A stretch of DNA of 64,000 bases. Source: Alteromonas sp. KUL106 (lineage in GTDB: Bacteria; Pseudomonadota; Gammaproteobacteria; Enterobacterales; Alteromonadaceae). Numbering within the stretch: the first letter of the stretch is position 1; each line of letters starts with the position of its first letter. The notes under the pieces were generated by a model, which worked only from the letters and a program-made list of their open reading frames with translations, did no database searches and was not told where the DNA came from. The position numbers and the translations under genes are program-made. Location of the stretch: NCBI RefSeq assembly GCF_009811415.1, contig NZ_BLIG01000010.1, positions 45,514-109,513 on the forward strand, in the 5' to 3' direction. Below, piece after piece: positions 19,007-28,144 of this stretch.

Positions 19007-19106
19007 ATTTTTTTGTGTTTTTAGTATGCGGATTCTAATTGTTAGGCGTAAAGTCTAGTCATGGTGTTGAAACACACTCTCATTTAGCATTCATAGGAGC
19101 TGAAAC

Positions 19107-19466
19107 ATGACTACTACTGACACAATTAAAGGCAAAATTAACGATGCCGAAGAAATGGCGCGTAAAATTTGGTTAGCAGGCCTAGGCGCTTATGGTAAAA
19201 GCGTTGAAGAAGCGCAGGGGCGTTACGAGAAGTTAAGCGAAGAAGCAAACAAAATGTTTGACGAGCTTGTAACGAAAGGCGAATCATTAGAACAAGACGC
19301 GAAAAGCAAAGTTAAGTCTACGACTAATGAAGTTGAAAACCGTGTTGCAGATGTACGTAAGAAGCTAGGTCTTGACTCAGAGCCAGCTGACCAACGTATT
19401 GAAGAACTTTCAGCTAAAATTGACGCGTTGACTGAAGCAGTAGCAAAATTAGCTGCTAACAAATAA
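19107..19466 (+). CDS. Phasin-family protein (PhaF/PhaI-like)
   Basis: 119 aa, all-helical and charged. The sequence ARKIWLAGLGAYGKSVEEAQGRYEKL (residues 13-38) is the phasin signature, followed by a heptad-rich amphipathic helix and a C-terminal coiled segment ending EELSAKIDALTEAVAKLAANK. Phasins coat polyhydroxyalkanoate granules, and some act as membrane-associated or chaperone-like proteins. No PHA synthase is in the window. AGGAGC lies upstream of the ATG. A second phasin-like gene follows. Confidence 0.85.
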   Translation: MTTTDTIKGKINDAEEMARKIWLAGLGAYGKSVEEAQGRYEKLSEEANKMFDELVTKGESLEQDAKSKVKSTTNEVENRVADVRKKLGLDSEPADQRIEELSAKIDALTEAVAKLAANK

Positions 19467-19674
19467 TTCGTTCTCCCTTTTGGGCATCCTATGGGTGCCC
19501 ATTGCGCATGTAAACTTTTAGCACGCGTTTAGTGCTATTGGCTTAAGTGAAATTGAGTGACAGCGCCGCTTTTTACAAATAGCGAAAGTCGACATACAGG
19601 GCTACTTACCTTTGCGCCTTGTAAGTTTTTTACTGTTGCTGTCATGCTTACTGAATCTCCACTACGGAGGCGTT

Positions 19675-20403
19675 ATGAGCAACAAAAGTAATCCAAATAC
19701 AAAGCCACTTGCTACCACAGACAACGCATCAATAGCGTCTGCGGATACAGCTACATCACCTTTAAAATCATCTCCATTATTTGGTTGGCTATATGCGGGT
19801 ACAGACCTCATATCTGCTAAGCTTGATCAGGCAGCAGGTGTGGTCAGCCAGAAAATTGATGATACTCATGAAACCATCAACGCTATGCAGGCCAAAGGCC
19901 TTGAAGTTGAAAGTGAATTAAGAAAAACGCTAAACCCTTTTGCGATGGTCAACGCTGCGCAGAAATTTGTCAGTGCCACGCCACTTTTTTCAGTGTTTTC
20001 TGGGGGGCAAAAGCGCCAACAAAAAGAGCAACAGTTAGAGGCGCTTAATGCGAAGGTGGATTTGCTGGTCGAACAAGTCGCCCTTTTAGCAGCAAAAGAA
20101 GCAGCGAAGCAGGTCAAAGCAAGACAGACCGTCGAGACAACTCCGGCTACGACAGACAAATCATCAAGCGCTGGCTCGGCCACCAAGCCGCCTCGTGCGA
20201 GAAAAACGACTGCGTCTACGACGAAAGCGTCAGCTGCGGGAGCGACGGCACCGAGTAAGAGAGCGGCGAGTTCAAACACGAGTAAAAGTGCTGCGGCTAA
20301 GACGGCGACAAGAAAAAGCACTGCAGCGACCAAAGCCACCGCTGCAAAAGCGACCCGCTCTGGCAACAGCGAGTCGCCTGAAGAGACAAAGAAAAACGAT
20401 TAA
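19675..20403 (+). CDS. Phasin-like protein with Ala/Lys/Ser/Thr-rich basic tail
   Basis: 242 aa from the ATG at 19675, which has ACGGAGG four to five bases upstream. An in-frame start at 19612 would add a hydrophobic leader but lacks such a site. Residues 35-140 are helical with a heptad pattern (KIDDTHETINAMQAKGLEVESELRK), ending in a coiled segment like that of the preceding phasin. From about residue 150 the protein is low complexity, made of A, K, S, T and R, like the histone H1-like tails of PhaF and AlgP, which bind DNA. I infer a granule- or nucleoid-associating phasin. Confidence 0.72.
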   Translation: MSNKSNPNTKPLATTDNASIASADTATSPLKSSPLFGWLYAGTDLISAKLDQAAGVVSQKIDDTHETINAMQAKGLEVESELRKTLNPFAMVNAAQKFVSATPLFSVFSGGQKRQQKEQQLEALNAKVDLLVEQVALLAAKEAAKQVKARQTVETTPATTDKSSSAGSATKPPRARKTTASTTKASAAGATAPSKRAASSNTSKSAAAKTATRKSTAATKATAAKATRSGNSESPEETKKND

Positions 20404-20432
20404 CGGATCTGTTAAAAGATAGGTGATTGTGT

Positions 20433-20478
20433 AAATAGGGTGAGTCTATGCGGACTGGTATACTGACTTACCCTATTT
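20433..20478. terminator. Bidirectional terminator hairpin with repeat end in its loop
   Basis: AAATAGGGTGAGTC at 20433 pairs, with one G-T-type mismatch, with GACTTACCCTATTT ending at 20478. It lies between two convergent genes, and its right arm overlaps the stop codon of the reverse-strand gene. The loop and inner stem contain TCTATGCGGACTGGTAT (20445-20461), identical to the right end of the element at 42890-43142. Confidence 0.7.
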
Positions 20479-21906
20479 GTTTTTCGCCCACAAATTTTGA
20501 TGCTTTTTAAAGCCGAAGTAGTCATAAGGCTCCCAGAAACTAGGCACCAGATTGTCGATTTCATCCGGCGTGAAATTGTTAGAAAGTTGGCTCATGATTT
20601 CATGCAATTTCTCTTTACCTAGGCGCATGAGCTTTTTCCTGTTTGCAGGGAAATAGAGATTTCGGCTCTTTGGAATAATCTCGTGAGCGCCACTGGTGAT
20701 AAACTTTTGGTTTCGTGTTACGACTTTACACAATGGCTCGGCGGGATTTGCCGGGTTAAGTCCAGTCACGATAGCATATTCATACTGGTCTTTTTCCTGA
20801 CCGTTTTCATTCTCCGGTATGAAGGTAATACCAAAACCCTGCGGAAAGTATCCGACTAAATCAATAAAATCATGTGACAGTTGTTTATTTAACCCGTTCT
20901 TTTTCGCCAACTGCTCAATAAGCAAATAGCCTTTTGGTAACCCCAAACGCGAGTAATCTGATTTAGTGGAAAGCACAATTGAAACGTAAATCTGAGGGAT
21001 TTTAACAATCTCGCCCAACCCGGTTTTGGAAACAAAAGCGTCTTTAACCAGGTTTAGCAAAAATTCATGCGCTTCATTATGCACCAACGTAAACCTGTCT
21101 CTTTCCTCTTTTATATCTCCAACATAATTAGGGATACCTAATCCTTCGCTCAGATATTTAAGCGTGAAGTGATAATTGAGTTTAAGAAGATCTTTTCTCT
21201 GTGACTCTTCTAATAAACGAAACTCATCTAAATCGCCGTTTTCGCCTTTTAAAATCGTCAGTGCAGCAGGGCTCTGTAAGCCAATATCTTGAAGAAGTGC
21301 TGCGGCAATAAGGGGGCGACCAAGTTCCACTTTCCATTTTTCTTGCCAGTAACGGTTTCCGCGAAAACGAGACGACGACTCACGGTACTTGGAGAGATAT
21401 TTGTGAGCTATGCTATCGTGGTCCAACAGACGGTCGACCAATCGCAACGTCAATACGGCTTTGTACAGGGGCTTAAATCGCGTGTGAACACGAGCAAAAT
21501 TGCCCTGGGCGCCAGGCGTAAGCAGCATCAGAGTGCCGAGTAGCTTAGCACTTTGTTGTTGGGTTTCTTGCCAATTTTCCCCTTCGCTCAGCGCAATTAT
21601 TTTATTGCATACAGCGTCAAGACGCTCAAGCCTTGAAAGACGTTCTTCCTCTAATTTTTCGGTGCTATTTTTTATCTGCTTTGTGAGCTGATCACAAAGG
21701 ATCTCTTTTTGCTTGTTGCCCTTTATCTTTTTCAGTTCGACTTTTAAATCTTCAATATGATTTTCGAGGGAGGGAGTGAGAGAAAAATAATGGCGAGCAT
21801 CCTCAAAGACTGAACCATAGCCAGTTTCTAGAGGTGATATCATATTAATGAGTTGTTTTACTTGTTGCGTGTAAATGCTATCAGGGTTTTGGCTTTGTGC
21901 GCTCAC
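20473..21906 (-). CDS. Uncharacterised 477-aa protein, possibly degenerate HD-domain fold
   Basis: GTG start at 21906 with AAAGGA upstream. No signal peptide or membrane span. Residues 45-100 are a charged coiled-coil-like region rich in K, E and L. The middle (about 150-300) is helical and contains His/Asp pairs (LLDHDSIAHKYL, AALLQDIGLQ, LVHNEAHEFLLNLV), weakly reminiscent of HD/HDOD regulators but without a clear HD pair. The C-terminal third has beta-like segments (YEYAIVTGLNPANPAEPLCKVVTRNQKF). It lies 78 bp behind the patatin gene on the same strand, probably one operon. Function unknown. Confidence 0.75.
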   Translation of the reverse strand: MSAQSQNPDSIYTQQVKQLINMISPLETGYGSVFEDARHYFSLTPSLENHIEDLKVELKKIKGNKQKEILCDQLTKQIKNSTEKLEEERLSRLERLDAVCNKIIALSEGENWQETQQQSAKLLGTLMLLTPGAQGNFARVHTRFKPLYKAVLTLRLVDRLLDHDSIAHKYLSKYRESSSRFRGNRYWQEKWKVELGRPLIAAALLQDIGLQSPAALTILKGENGDLDEFRLLEESQRKDLLKLNYHFTLKYLSEGLGIPNYVGDIKEERDRFTLVHNEAHEFLLNLVKDAFVSKTGLGEIVKIPQIYVSIVLSTKSDYSRLGLPKGYLLIEQLAKKNGLNKQLSHDFIDLVGYFPQGFGITFIPENENGQEKDQYEYAIVTGLNPANPAEPLCKVVTRNQKFITSGAHEIIPKSRNLYFPANRKKLMRLGKEKLHEIMSQLSNNFTPDEIDNLVPSFWEPYDYFGFKKHQNLWAKNK

Positions 21907-21984
21907 CGTTATCCTTTAATTTGATGCTACGAGTTGCCGCTTCTTTTTTCGAGCAGTTCCAGGCTGTACAGTTCAGCTCACGTT

Positions 21985-23445
21985 TTATCTTACCACATGA
22001 CCTAACTCTACCGCCTCACGTTTCTTCAGTTGAGCTAAATGATACCGTAATTTTTCACTGATTTTGGTATTTCTTTTAATAACATGGAGTTGCGGCCATG
22101 ACGCTCGTTCTCCACTAACAATTAACTGCGCAATACTCTCGCGAGTCGGGTTAGATAACACGTGCGATAAATTTCTAATTTGTCGCTTGGGTAGAATATT
22201 AATATTGCCAACATATTGCTGATCAATGATAGAACGTACTTTGTGAATAGCCAGCTTTGCGCTTTTATTCCGTGTTAAACGTTCGATAATATCGATGGCA
22301 AAAATACTGTTTGTTTTAGCAAGCTGACCAATGTGGCGAGCCGACATATCCCAAACTGAATTGGGATCAATACGGTTTGCCGAGATAAAAGGCACAGCTA
22401 AAGGGTTAGTTTGGCTGACAATACTGTGGTTAACGCCATATAGCCTTGCGAGGCGTTCAAAGGGAAGGTCAGCCATCAGTGAACCGTCTGCAAAACGTCG
22501 GTTTGGAATGTAAGGCACGATGTCACCACTCGGCGTCTTTGCACGCAGCTGAACTGGACTGAAGATAACGGGTACAGCACACGATGCTCTGACTGCTTGG
22601 GTAATAATAGCATTCGGCGAAGTCTTGGCATTCAATAACCGTGAATGTTGATGAAGATCTGCGGGTGATACGGTTACCGTAATGTGTCTCCCCGTTTTCT
22701 TAAATGCCTCTTCGAAGGTGGTAAGGTCGAAAAGCTCAATTAAGGCATTCTCCAACACAGAGCTATCAAATAATCCTTTTTTACCGAGTCCCGCAAAGCT
22801 TCGCCAGTGTTTGAACGTTTCGTAAATAAACTCAGCACTGAGTGCTTCTTGCAGCTGGTCTTGATCTCGCGTGCCCAACATTGCTGCGATAATTGACCCT
22901 GCACTCGAGCCAGAAACCACAGTGGGCAGAAGGCTCTTTTCATTAAGCGATTTTACAACACCTGCATGAAAGAAGCCTAAACCGGCTCCACCTGACAACA
23001 TCAGACAGCTTCGACCAAAGGCGTGGGCCGTTTCCTCAAAGAAGGACAGCTTTTCGTAAAAATCTACATGTTGCTCGTCGGCGTGAAAAATTTGTTCTAG
23101 GGCCTGCGTTACCTCATCAATGAATTGCTCAACGAGATATTTAGTACCAATCTTACATTGGGTTAATAGTACGGGGTTTGCTATGTTACCTAAATTACCG
23201 TGAAGCCCTTCGTGAAGTATCGACATCAAAGCGTGCAAGTCGCCCTTACCTCGGGCTAACTGAAGACGCTGAACACGTTTGCGAATGAGCTTGTAATCGT
23301 AATCATCGCTTTCGTCTTTGGCTTTCCACTCTTCAGCGCCGGATAGCGCATCGTGAGCTAAACATGCGGCTTCATATTCCTCATAATTATTCGCATGCTC
23401 CATATCATGTTCTAGTTTCTTTAACCGCAAATCTATTACTGCCAT
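21985..23445 (-). CDS. Patatin-like phospholipase with N-terminal DUF3336-like domain
   Basis: 486 aa. The N-terminal about 140 residues resemble the DUF3336 region found before patatin domains in bacterial and yeast triacylglycerol-lipase relatives. The patatin domain starts with the oxyanion loop SGGAGLGFFHAG (151-162). The GxSxG nucleophile is GSSAG (Ser181) and the dyad Asp is in FADGSLM (Asp319). It should hydrolyse phospholipid or neutral-lipid acyl esters. It is divergent from the DUF445 gene and close to the wax-ester synthase, which suggests storage-lipid turnover. Confidence 0.9.
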   Translation of the reverse strand: MAVIDLRLKKLEHDMEHANNYEEYEAACLAHDALSGAEEWKAKDESDDYDYKLIRKRVQRLQLARGKGDLHALMSILHEGLHGNLGNIANPVLLTQCKIGTKYLVEQFIDEVTQALEQIFHADEQHVDFYEKLSFFEETAHAFGRSCLMLSGGAGLGFFHAGVVKSLNEKSLLPTVVSGSSAGSIIAAMLGTRDQDQLQEALSAEFIYETFKHWRSFAGLGKKGLFDSSVLENALIELFDLTTFEEAFKKTGRHITVTVSPADLHQHSRLLNAKTSPNAIITQAVRASCAVPVIFSPVQLRAKTPSGDIVPYIPNRRFADGSLMADLPFERLARLYGVNHSIVSQTNPLAVPFISANRIDPNSVWDMSARHIGQLAKTNSIFAIDIIERLTRNKSAKLAIHKVRSIIDQQYVGNINILPKRQIRNLSHVLSNPTRESIAQLIVSGERASWPQLHVIKRNTKISEKLRYHLAQLKKREAVELGHVVR

Positions 23446-23779
23446 GATAAATACCTAAAATATTGAACTAGCAAGATTATTTGTTGCTAGCTACGGAGAT
23501 GTAGATAACAACAATATAGTGACCTTGCGTTCTGCATACTGAATTTGTGTACAACTATGAAATACGAAACCGAATGAAGGTCGCAAAAAACATAATATTT
23601 CAAGTCTATTCGCATTATTTAGAATTCACCACCTAATACCTGTACTTAACACGTCATTCTGCTGTGAAACTCTGATGTTTTGCTTTCTTTTGAAATTTCA
23701 CTCACTTGTTTTCAATCAACAATTCAAAGTTATTTCATTTTTTACGTTGACCATTTCGTAAGCACTCAGTAGCCTGACA
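23446..23779. other. AT-rich divergent intergenic region
   Basis: 334 bp between the patatin and DUF445 genes. It is strongly AT-rich and must contain both promoters. I could not assign specific -35/-10 boxes or operators with confidence. Confidence 0.4.
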
Positions 23780-25021
23780 ATGAGAAGAATAAACTGGAAC
23801 CTTACTTGTAGTATGGAATGGAACCTTGAAACCCTGAGTTTGCTATCAATTCCTTTGATTAGCGCCATAGTTGGCTGGCTGACTAACTACTTGGCGGTAA
23901 AAATGATGTTTTATCCAATCGAATTTGTGGGCGTAAAACCTATTTTTGGATGGCAAGGGCTGATTCCTGCAAAACGTCGTCAGATGGCGGAGATTGAAGT
24001 TGAGCTGGTTTTAGGTAAGTTACTTAGTGTCGAAGAGTTAGCTCAGCGGCTTGATGCTGATGAACTTACCAAGGCAATCGAAAGGCGTTTAGGCCAGGTT
24101 ATTCGTAAAGTCGTCAACGACGTCATGGCCGAATCAGCGCCACAGCTGTGGGCTGCGCTTCCTGTTCAAGGTAAGAACCTTGTTTATCAGCGAATAGAAA
24201 ATGACATTCCTAATGTAGTTCACAAAATGGTGGACGATTTCCAACACAATGTCTCTGAAATTTTAGATATCAAAGAGCTCGTTGTAGAGCAGCTAGTGAG
24301 TGCGCCAGAGCTCGTTAACGAGATATTCCTTACCGCGGGTAGCAAAGAGTTTCCGTTTATTGTCCGTTCAGGTTTTTACTTTGGTTTCCTTTTTGGTTTA
24401 CCCACTATGTTGCTTTGGTATTTTTACCAAGCTTGGTGGATATTGCCACTGGGTGGTCTATTGGTAGGGTATGCGACGAACTGGATTGCGATAAAAATTA
24501 TTTTTGAACCAAAGCGACCAATAAAACTTGGACCAATAACGATCCAAGGCATGTTTTTAAAGCGCCAGAAAGAGGTGTCAGAAGTTTACTCGGATATCAT
24601 AGAGAAAAAGCTCATCACGCCCAAAAATATCACCCACGTCATTCTGCATGGTTCAGGTTCTGCTCAGCTCTTAGAGCTCATTGAGCTTCATGTTAATGAC
24701 GCCATAGAGCGCTATGTAGCCATTGCTCAACCCTATTTTGCACTGGGCGTTGGTTCAGAAAACTATCACCAGATGAAAGCGCTGGCAGTACGCCAAATTT
24801 TTGATAATTCAGATAAATACCTGCTTTATGCGTTTGATTACGCGAACAATGCGTTGCAAGTCGGGCACGACTTAAGCGAACGAATGCAGGCGCTCAGCGT
24901 TGAAGAGTTTGAAGGGGTATTGCGGCCCGCCTATCAACAAGATGAGTGGAAACTCATCGTAACCGGGGCTATTTTAGGTATGGTGGCTGGAGTCGCACAG
25001 CTTTATCTTGTGTTTATGTAG
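23780..25021 (+). CDS. DUF445-family membrane protein
   Basis: 413 aa from the ATG at 23780; an alternative ATG is at 23813. The membrane-facing motif SAIVGWLTNYLAVKMMFYPIEF near residue 30 recurs as GYATNWIAIKIIFEP at about residue 230. The duplicated 'TNWxAxKxxFxP' element is typical of DUF445 (YheB-like) proteins. Hydrophobic spans lie at the N-terminus, around residue 200 and at the extreme C-terminus (ILGMVAGVAQLYLVFM). The function of the family is unknown. It lies 72 bp upstream of the TetR gene, possibly one transcript with the acyltransferase. Confidence 0.85.
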   Translation: MRRINWNLTCSMEWNLETLSLLSIPLISAIVGWLTNYLAVKMMFYPIEFVGVKPIFGWQGLIPAKRRQMAEIEVELVLGKLLSVEELAQRLDADELTKAIERRLGQVIRKVVNDVMAESAPQLWAALPVQGKNLVYQRIENDIPNVVHKMVDDFQHNVSEILDIKELVVEQLVSAPELVNEIFLTAGSKEFPFIVRSGFYFGFLFGLPTMLLWYFYQAWWILPLGGLLVGYATNWIAIKIIFEPKRPIKLGPITIQGMFLKRQKEVSEVYSDIIEKKLITPKNITHVILHGSGSAQLLELIELHVNDAIERYVAIAQPYFALGVGSENYHQMKALAVRQIFDNSDKYLLYAFDYANNALQVGHDLSERMQALSVEEFEGVLRPAYQQDEWKLIVTGAILGMVAGVAQLYLVFM

Positions 25022-25093
25022 TGAAGTTTATCTGGTGGATGTTTCGCAGCACGCTCGATATTCCACATTCTACGAAAAGGTCTGGACGAAATT

Positions 25094-25759
25094 ATGAAGA
25101 CAGCGCAAAAAATACTGCTCACTGCGCTTACCTTGTTCAATGAACACGGTGAAAACACTGTAACCAGTGTAGACATCGCGTTGGAATTAGATATCAGTCC
25201 AGGAAACCTCTATTACCACTTTAAAGGTAAAGACAGCATCGTAAGTGCGCTAATGAAAATGCATGAGCAACAAATGCATAAGCTCTTGAATAGAGAAAAG
25301 CTTGATACACTTCATCCTGAAGAGATCATGTATTACCTGTTTTTGCTTGTTGATAGCATTCACGTCTTCCGTTTTTTTTATCGCAGCCCGGCAGATTTGG
25401 CTGAGAAGTACCCCCCCATAGTTCGTCCTCGCCAGCACATACTTTCAAGCTTAAATAAACAGCTGGCCTTTCTTTTTGACGCGTTATCACAGCAAGAAGC
25501 ACTCATTGCAACAAAAGCGGATATAGCACTACTGGTAGATTTGATGTCCCTGATTATTACGCAGTCGTGCCAATTCGATGAATTAAACAGTCATATGGAT
25601 AGCGCCATGCAGCGCTATCATGCTTTGTCGCTAATGATGGTAAGTGTGTTGCCACGTTTGGCGCTCTCTGATGAGCAAAAGCAAGAACTCTCGCAGATGC
25701 TTAATTCTCACGATTTCGTGAGAGATGTCTCAACGCAACCCCCTTTCGACTTTGCTTGA
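25094..25759 (+). CDS. TetR-family transcriptional regulator
   Basis: 221 aa. The N-terminal helix-turn-helix reads TSVDIALELDISPGNLYYHFKGKDSIVSALM (residues 20-52), the TetR pattern. The C-terminal ligand domain resembles the TetR_C subgroup in which HVFRFFYRSPADL follows the HTH. It ends 10 bp before the start of the wax-ester synthase on the same strand, so it may regulate that gene and itself. No operator could be defined. Confidence 0.9.
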   Translation: MKTAQKILLTALTLFNEHGENTVTSVDIALELDISPGNLYYHFKGKDSIVSALMKMHEQQMHKLLNREKLDTLHPEEIMYYLFLLVDSIHVFRFFYRSPADLAEKYPPIVRPRQHILSSLNKQLAFLFDALSQQEALIATKADIALLVDLMSLIITQSCQFDELNSHMDSAMQRYHALSLMMVSVLPRLALSDEQKQELSQMLNSHDFVRDVSTQPPFDFA

Positions 25760-25769
25760 AGGAATAACA

Positions 25770-27209
25770 ATGGCAAAAACGCTCAGCTTCTTAGATAAGT
25801 CATTTTGGATAACGGAGTCTGATGAGAATCCTAAACACGTTGCTTGTTTGCAATTACTTGCCATTCCTAAAGGGGCGAACAGCACTGAATATGTTCCTCA
25901 ACTATTTAAAGAAATAAGGAGCTTTGCTCGCGCAACATCGCCTTTTAACTGTGCCGTGAAAACGGTGCTAGGGTATCCAGTTGGTTTTGCACCCGTGAAA
26001 AAACTTAATATGGATTATCATGTACAGATTCATCGCGTTGCCGACATAACAAATAGAGAAGCACTCGATGCCTTTGTCGCGAGACTGCACGCCTCACGAT
26101 TAGACCCGGATAAACCTCTGTGGCAATACCATTTTATTTTTGACGACAGTAGCGATACGTTTGCGATATATGCCCGCGTTCATCACATGTATGGCGACGG
26201 TGCAACCTTGGTGCGTTGGTTTCAAGCTGGCTATGTATCAAATTCTCACGAAACTAAGTTTACACCCGTTTGGGCGGTGAAGCGGCTCAGGCACAAGCGC
26301 CACGAGTCGGTGAGTTTTTACAAGCGCATTGTAGGCGTTGGCTACGCGTTTAAAACAGCCTTTGATTTGTTGGTTATCTTTCTTCGTATTTTCATGAAGC
26401 TTTTGAGGGTTAACCCACACTACATGCCCATTCCGTTTACGGGTACCAAAACCGTACTGACTGGGCAAGTTAAGGCGGGGAGGGCGGTAGCGACGATGGA
26501 CTTAGACTTTAAGCGGGTAAAGGCGCTGGCAAGGCGCACTCGCTCTACTGCCAATGAGGTACTTTTGTGCGCGTTTGATATTGGCGTTCATAAACTGCTG
26601 CAAGACCACGGGCAAGTATTTAAAAAAGCCCTATTTACTAATATGCCCATTAATCTGCGCAAGCCAGGCGAGAAAACGACGGGCAATAAAATAGCCATTG
26701 TTCCTGTTCAGCTTGCCCATGGCGAAACAGACCCGTATCTTCGACTTCGCCAAATTGTCGTAAACCATCGCATTGTAAAACATGCTGCTCAGCATGCGCG
26801 ACCCGCTGCATTTAGCGGCTACACTATCGTAATTCAGTCTTTAGCCTTGGTATTTGAATGGTTAAAGTTGTCCAGTGTGGTGAAGCCCATTGCCAACATC
26901 TTAATTTCAAATGTGCCAGGGCCAACGGATAAACGTTACTTGAAAGATGCCGAACTGCTCGCCTGCTACCCAATTTCTACAATGACACCCGGGGGAGGGG
27001 TCAATATTACGCTTATGACCTATGCGGGGACGGCAAACGTTGGGTTAGTGTGCTGTAACAAAAATATAAAATCCTTACAGCCGTTGGCAAGATACGTAGA
27101 GGAGGCATTTGACATGCTGGAAGCTAGCGTCGATGACCCAAGGTTGAATATTGACGATATTGGAGAACAGGTCGATATGGTCCCAGTTTCCATTGTTTCA
27201 GACCATTAG
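25770..27209 (+). CDS. Wax ester synthase/diacylglycerol acyltransferase (WS/DGAT)
   Basis: 479 aa from the ATG at 25770, preceded by GAAGGAATAAC; an upstream in-frame ATG inside the TetR gene is rejected. It starts LSFLDKSFWITESDENPKHV, the usual family opening. The condensing motif HHxxxDG is HHMYGDG (His138, His139, Asp143), and the NVPGP element near residue 385 is conserved. The enzyme joins acyl-CoA to fatty alcohols or diacylglycerol to make wax esters or triacylglycerol. Its neighbours (patatin, phasins) fit storage lipid metabolism. Confidence 0.92.
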   Translation: MAKTLSFLDKSFWITESDENPKHVACLQLLAIPKGANSTEYVPQLFKEIRSFARATSPFNCAVKTVLGYPVGFAPVKKLNMDYHVQIHRVADITNREALDAFVARLHASRLDPDKPLWQYHFIFDDSSDTFAIYARVHHMYGDGATLVRWFQAGYVSNSHETKFTPVWAVKRLRHKRHESVSFYKRIVGVGYAFKTAFDLLVIFLRIFMKLLRVNPHYMPIPFTGTKTVLTGQVKAGRAVATMDLDFKRVKALARRTRSTANEVLLCAFDIGVHKLLQDHGQVFKKALFTNMPINLRKPGEKTTGNKIAIVPVQLAHGETDPYLRLRQIVVNHRIVKHAAQHARPAAFSGYTIVIQSLALVFEWLKLSSVVKPIANILISNVPGPTDKRYLKDAELLACYPISTMTPGGGVNITLMTYAGTANVGLVCCNKNIKSLQPLARYVEEAFDMLEASVDDPRLNIDDIGEQVDMVPVSIVSDH

Positions 27210-27278
27210 CACAGCGATTGTGATTACGCTAACGAGGGGAACGCGACAGAGAATTACTGAGCTATAAAGATGAAAATG

Positions 27279-28004
27279 TCACTCGCCTAGGTAAAAGCGA
27301 AGCACGTTTTCTTCTACCCGAACGTTTTGCCCCAGTTTTGCAAAGAGAACTTCCCGCCAGTGATCGTTGCGCATGGTGTGGCTCAACGTTTCCTGAGTAA
27401 TTTGTTTTTTGATTGCGCTGTCAATTTGTGGCGTGTGGTAGTCCAACACCTTTTGTTTTGAGCCGGATAAATAGAGCTGTAGGTAATCGGCAGCGATGTC
27501 TGACGTGCCCGCGCTGAACAACGAAAAAGCGGTTTTTAATGGTCTACCCAATAAGTTATTGACGTTTTTAGGAAAAAAACGAGTGAGCAAAAACTGAGTA
27601 TCCTTAATAAGGGCATAATCGTCGTTAACCAACGTAACGTTGTCGGTTTTGAGGTCTACCAAGTAAAGCGTACTCATATTTTTGTCGTAATATGGCGTGG
27701 CAGAAAGGGTAAAAACCACGTGGGCGCGGTAGATGGTGGTGGCAGCGATTTCGATGTTTAAGGCGGCTAAACATTGAAGGCCAATGCGGTTTCTTTCATC
27801 ATCTAATATGAGGTTACCTTCAAGCACCGTAACGGTGCCTGTACCAACGGGGATTTCGAATGTAAATCCGTAGGGGAAGCTGTTTTTTATCAGGTTGTGC
27901 AGTTCAGACTTGGTAAAATCATCGTGCGTCAGCCTACCCAGTTTTACAAGCCACTGAGCAAAAAACACTTTGCATTTGTCTTTCAACGATAGATTGTTCG
28001 GCAA
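27279..28004 (-). CDS. DUF1439 (YceB-like) protein
   Basis: 241 aa. The pattern resembles DUF1439 lipid-binding-like domains such as E. coli YceB: an N-terminal amphipathic segment SELHNLIKNSFPYGFTFEIP, then VTVLEGNLILDDERNRIGLQCLAALNI and FTLSATPYYDKNMSTLYLVDLKTDNVTLV. Unlike YceB, no lipobox or clear signal peptide is seen; the N-terminus (LSLKDKCKVFFAQWLVKLG) is only mildly hydrophobic. It is convergent with the acyltransferase. The family assignment is moderate; the function is unknown. Confidence 0.65.
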   Translation of the reverse strand: MPNNLSLKDKCKVFFAQWLVKLGRLTHDDFTKSELHNLIKNSFPYGFTFEIPVGTGTVTVLEGNLILDDERNRIGLQCLAALNIEIAATTIYRAHVVFTLSATPYYDKNMSTLYLVDLKTDNVTLVNDDYALIKDTQFLLTRFFPKNVNNLLGRPLKTAFSLFSAGTSDIAADYLQLYLSGSKQKVLDYHTPQIDSAIKKQITQETLSHTMRNDHWREVLFAKLGQNVRVEENVLRFYLGE

Positions 28005-28144
28005 AACTCATTCTCGGGCTAATGATTAGCCAGCGGGCCACTGTAGGCTGACATTTCTCATCACAAAGAAACTAAGCTATCAGGATTATTAGATTTTTTA
28101 AATCTTACCACTTAAGTATTTTCCCAAAGAAGAATTGTTTGCTA

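Noticed and set aside
19029..19045. TATGCGGATTCTAATT as another relic of the dispersed repeat
   Set aside because: Only about nine bases match before divergence, within chance expectation for AT-rich intergenic DNA.
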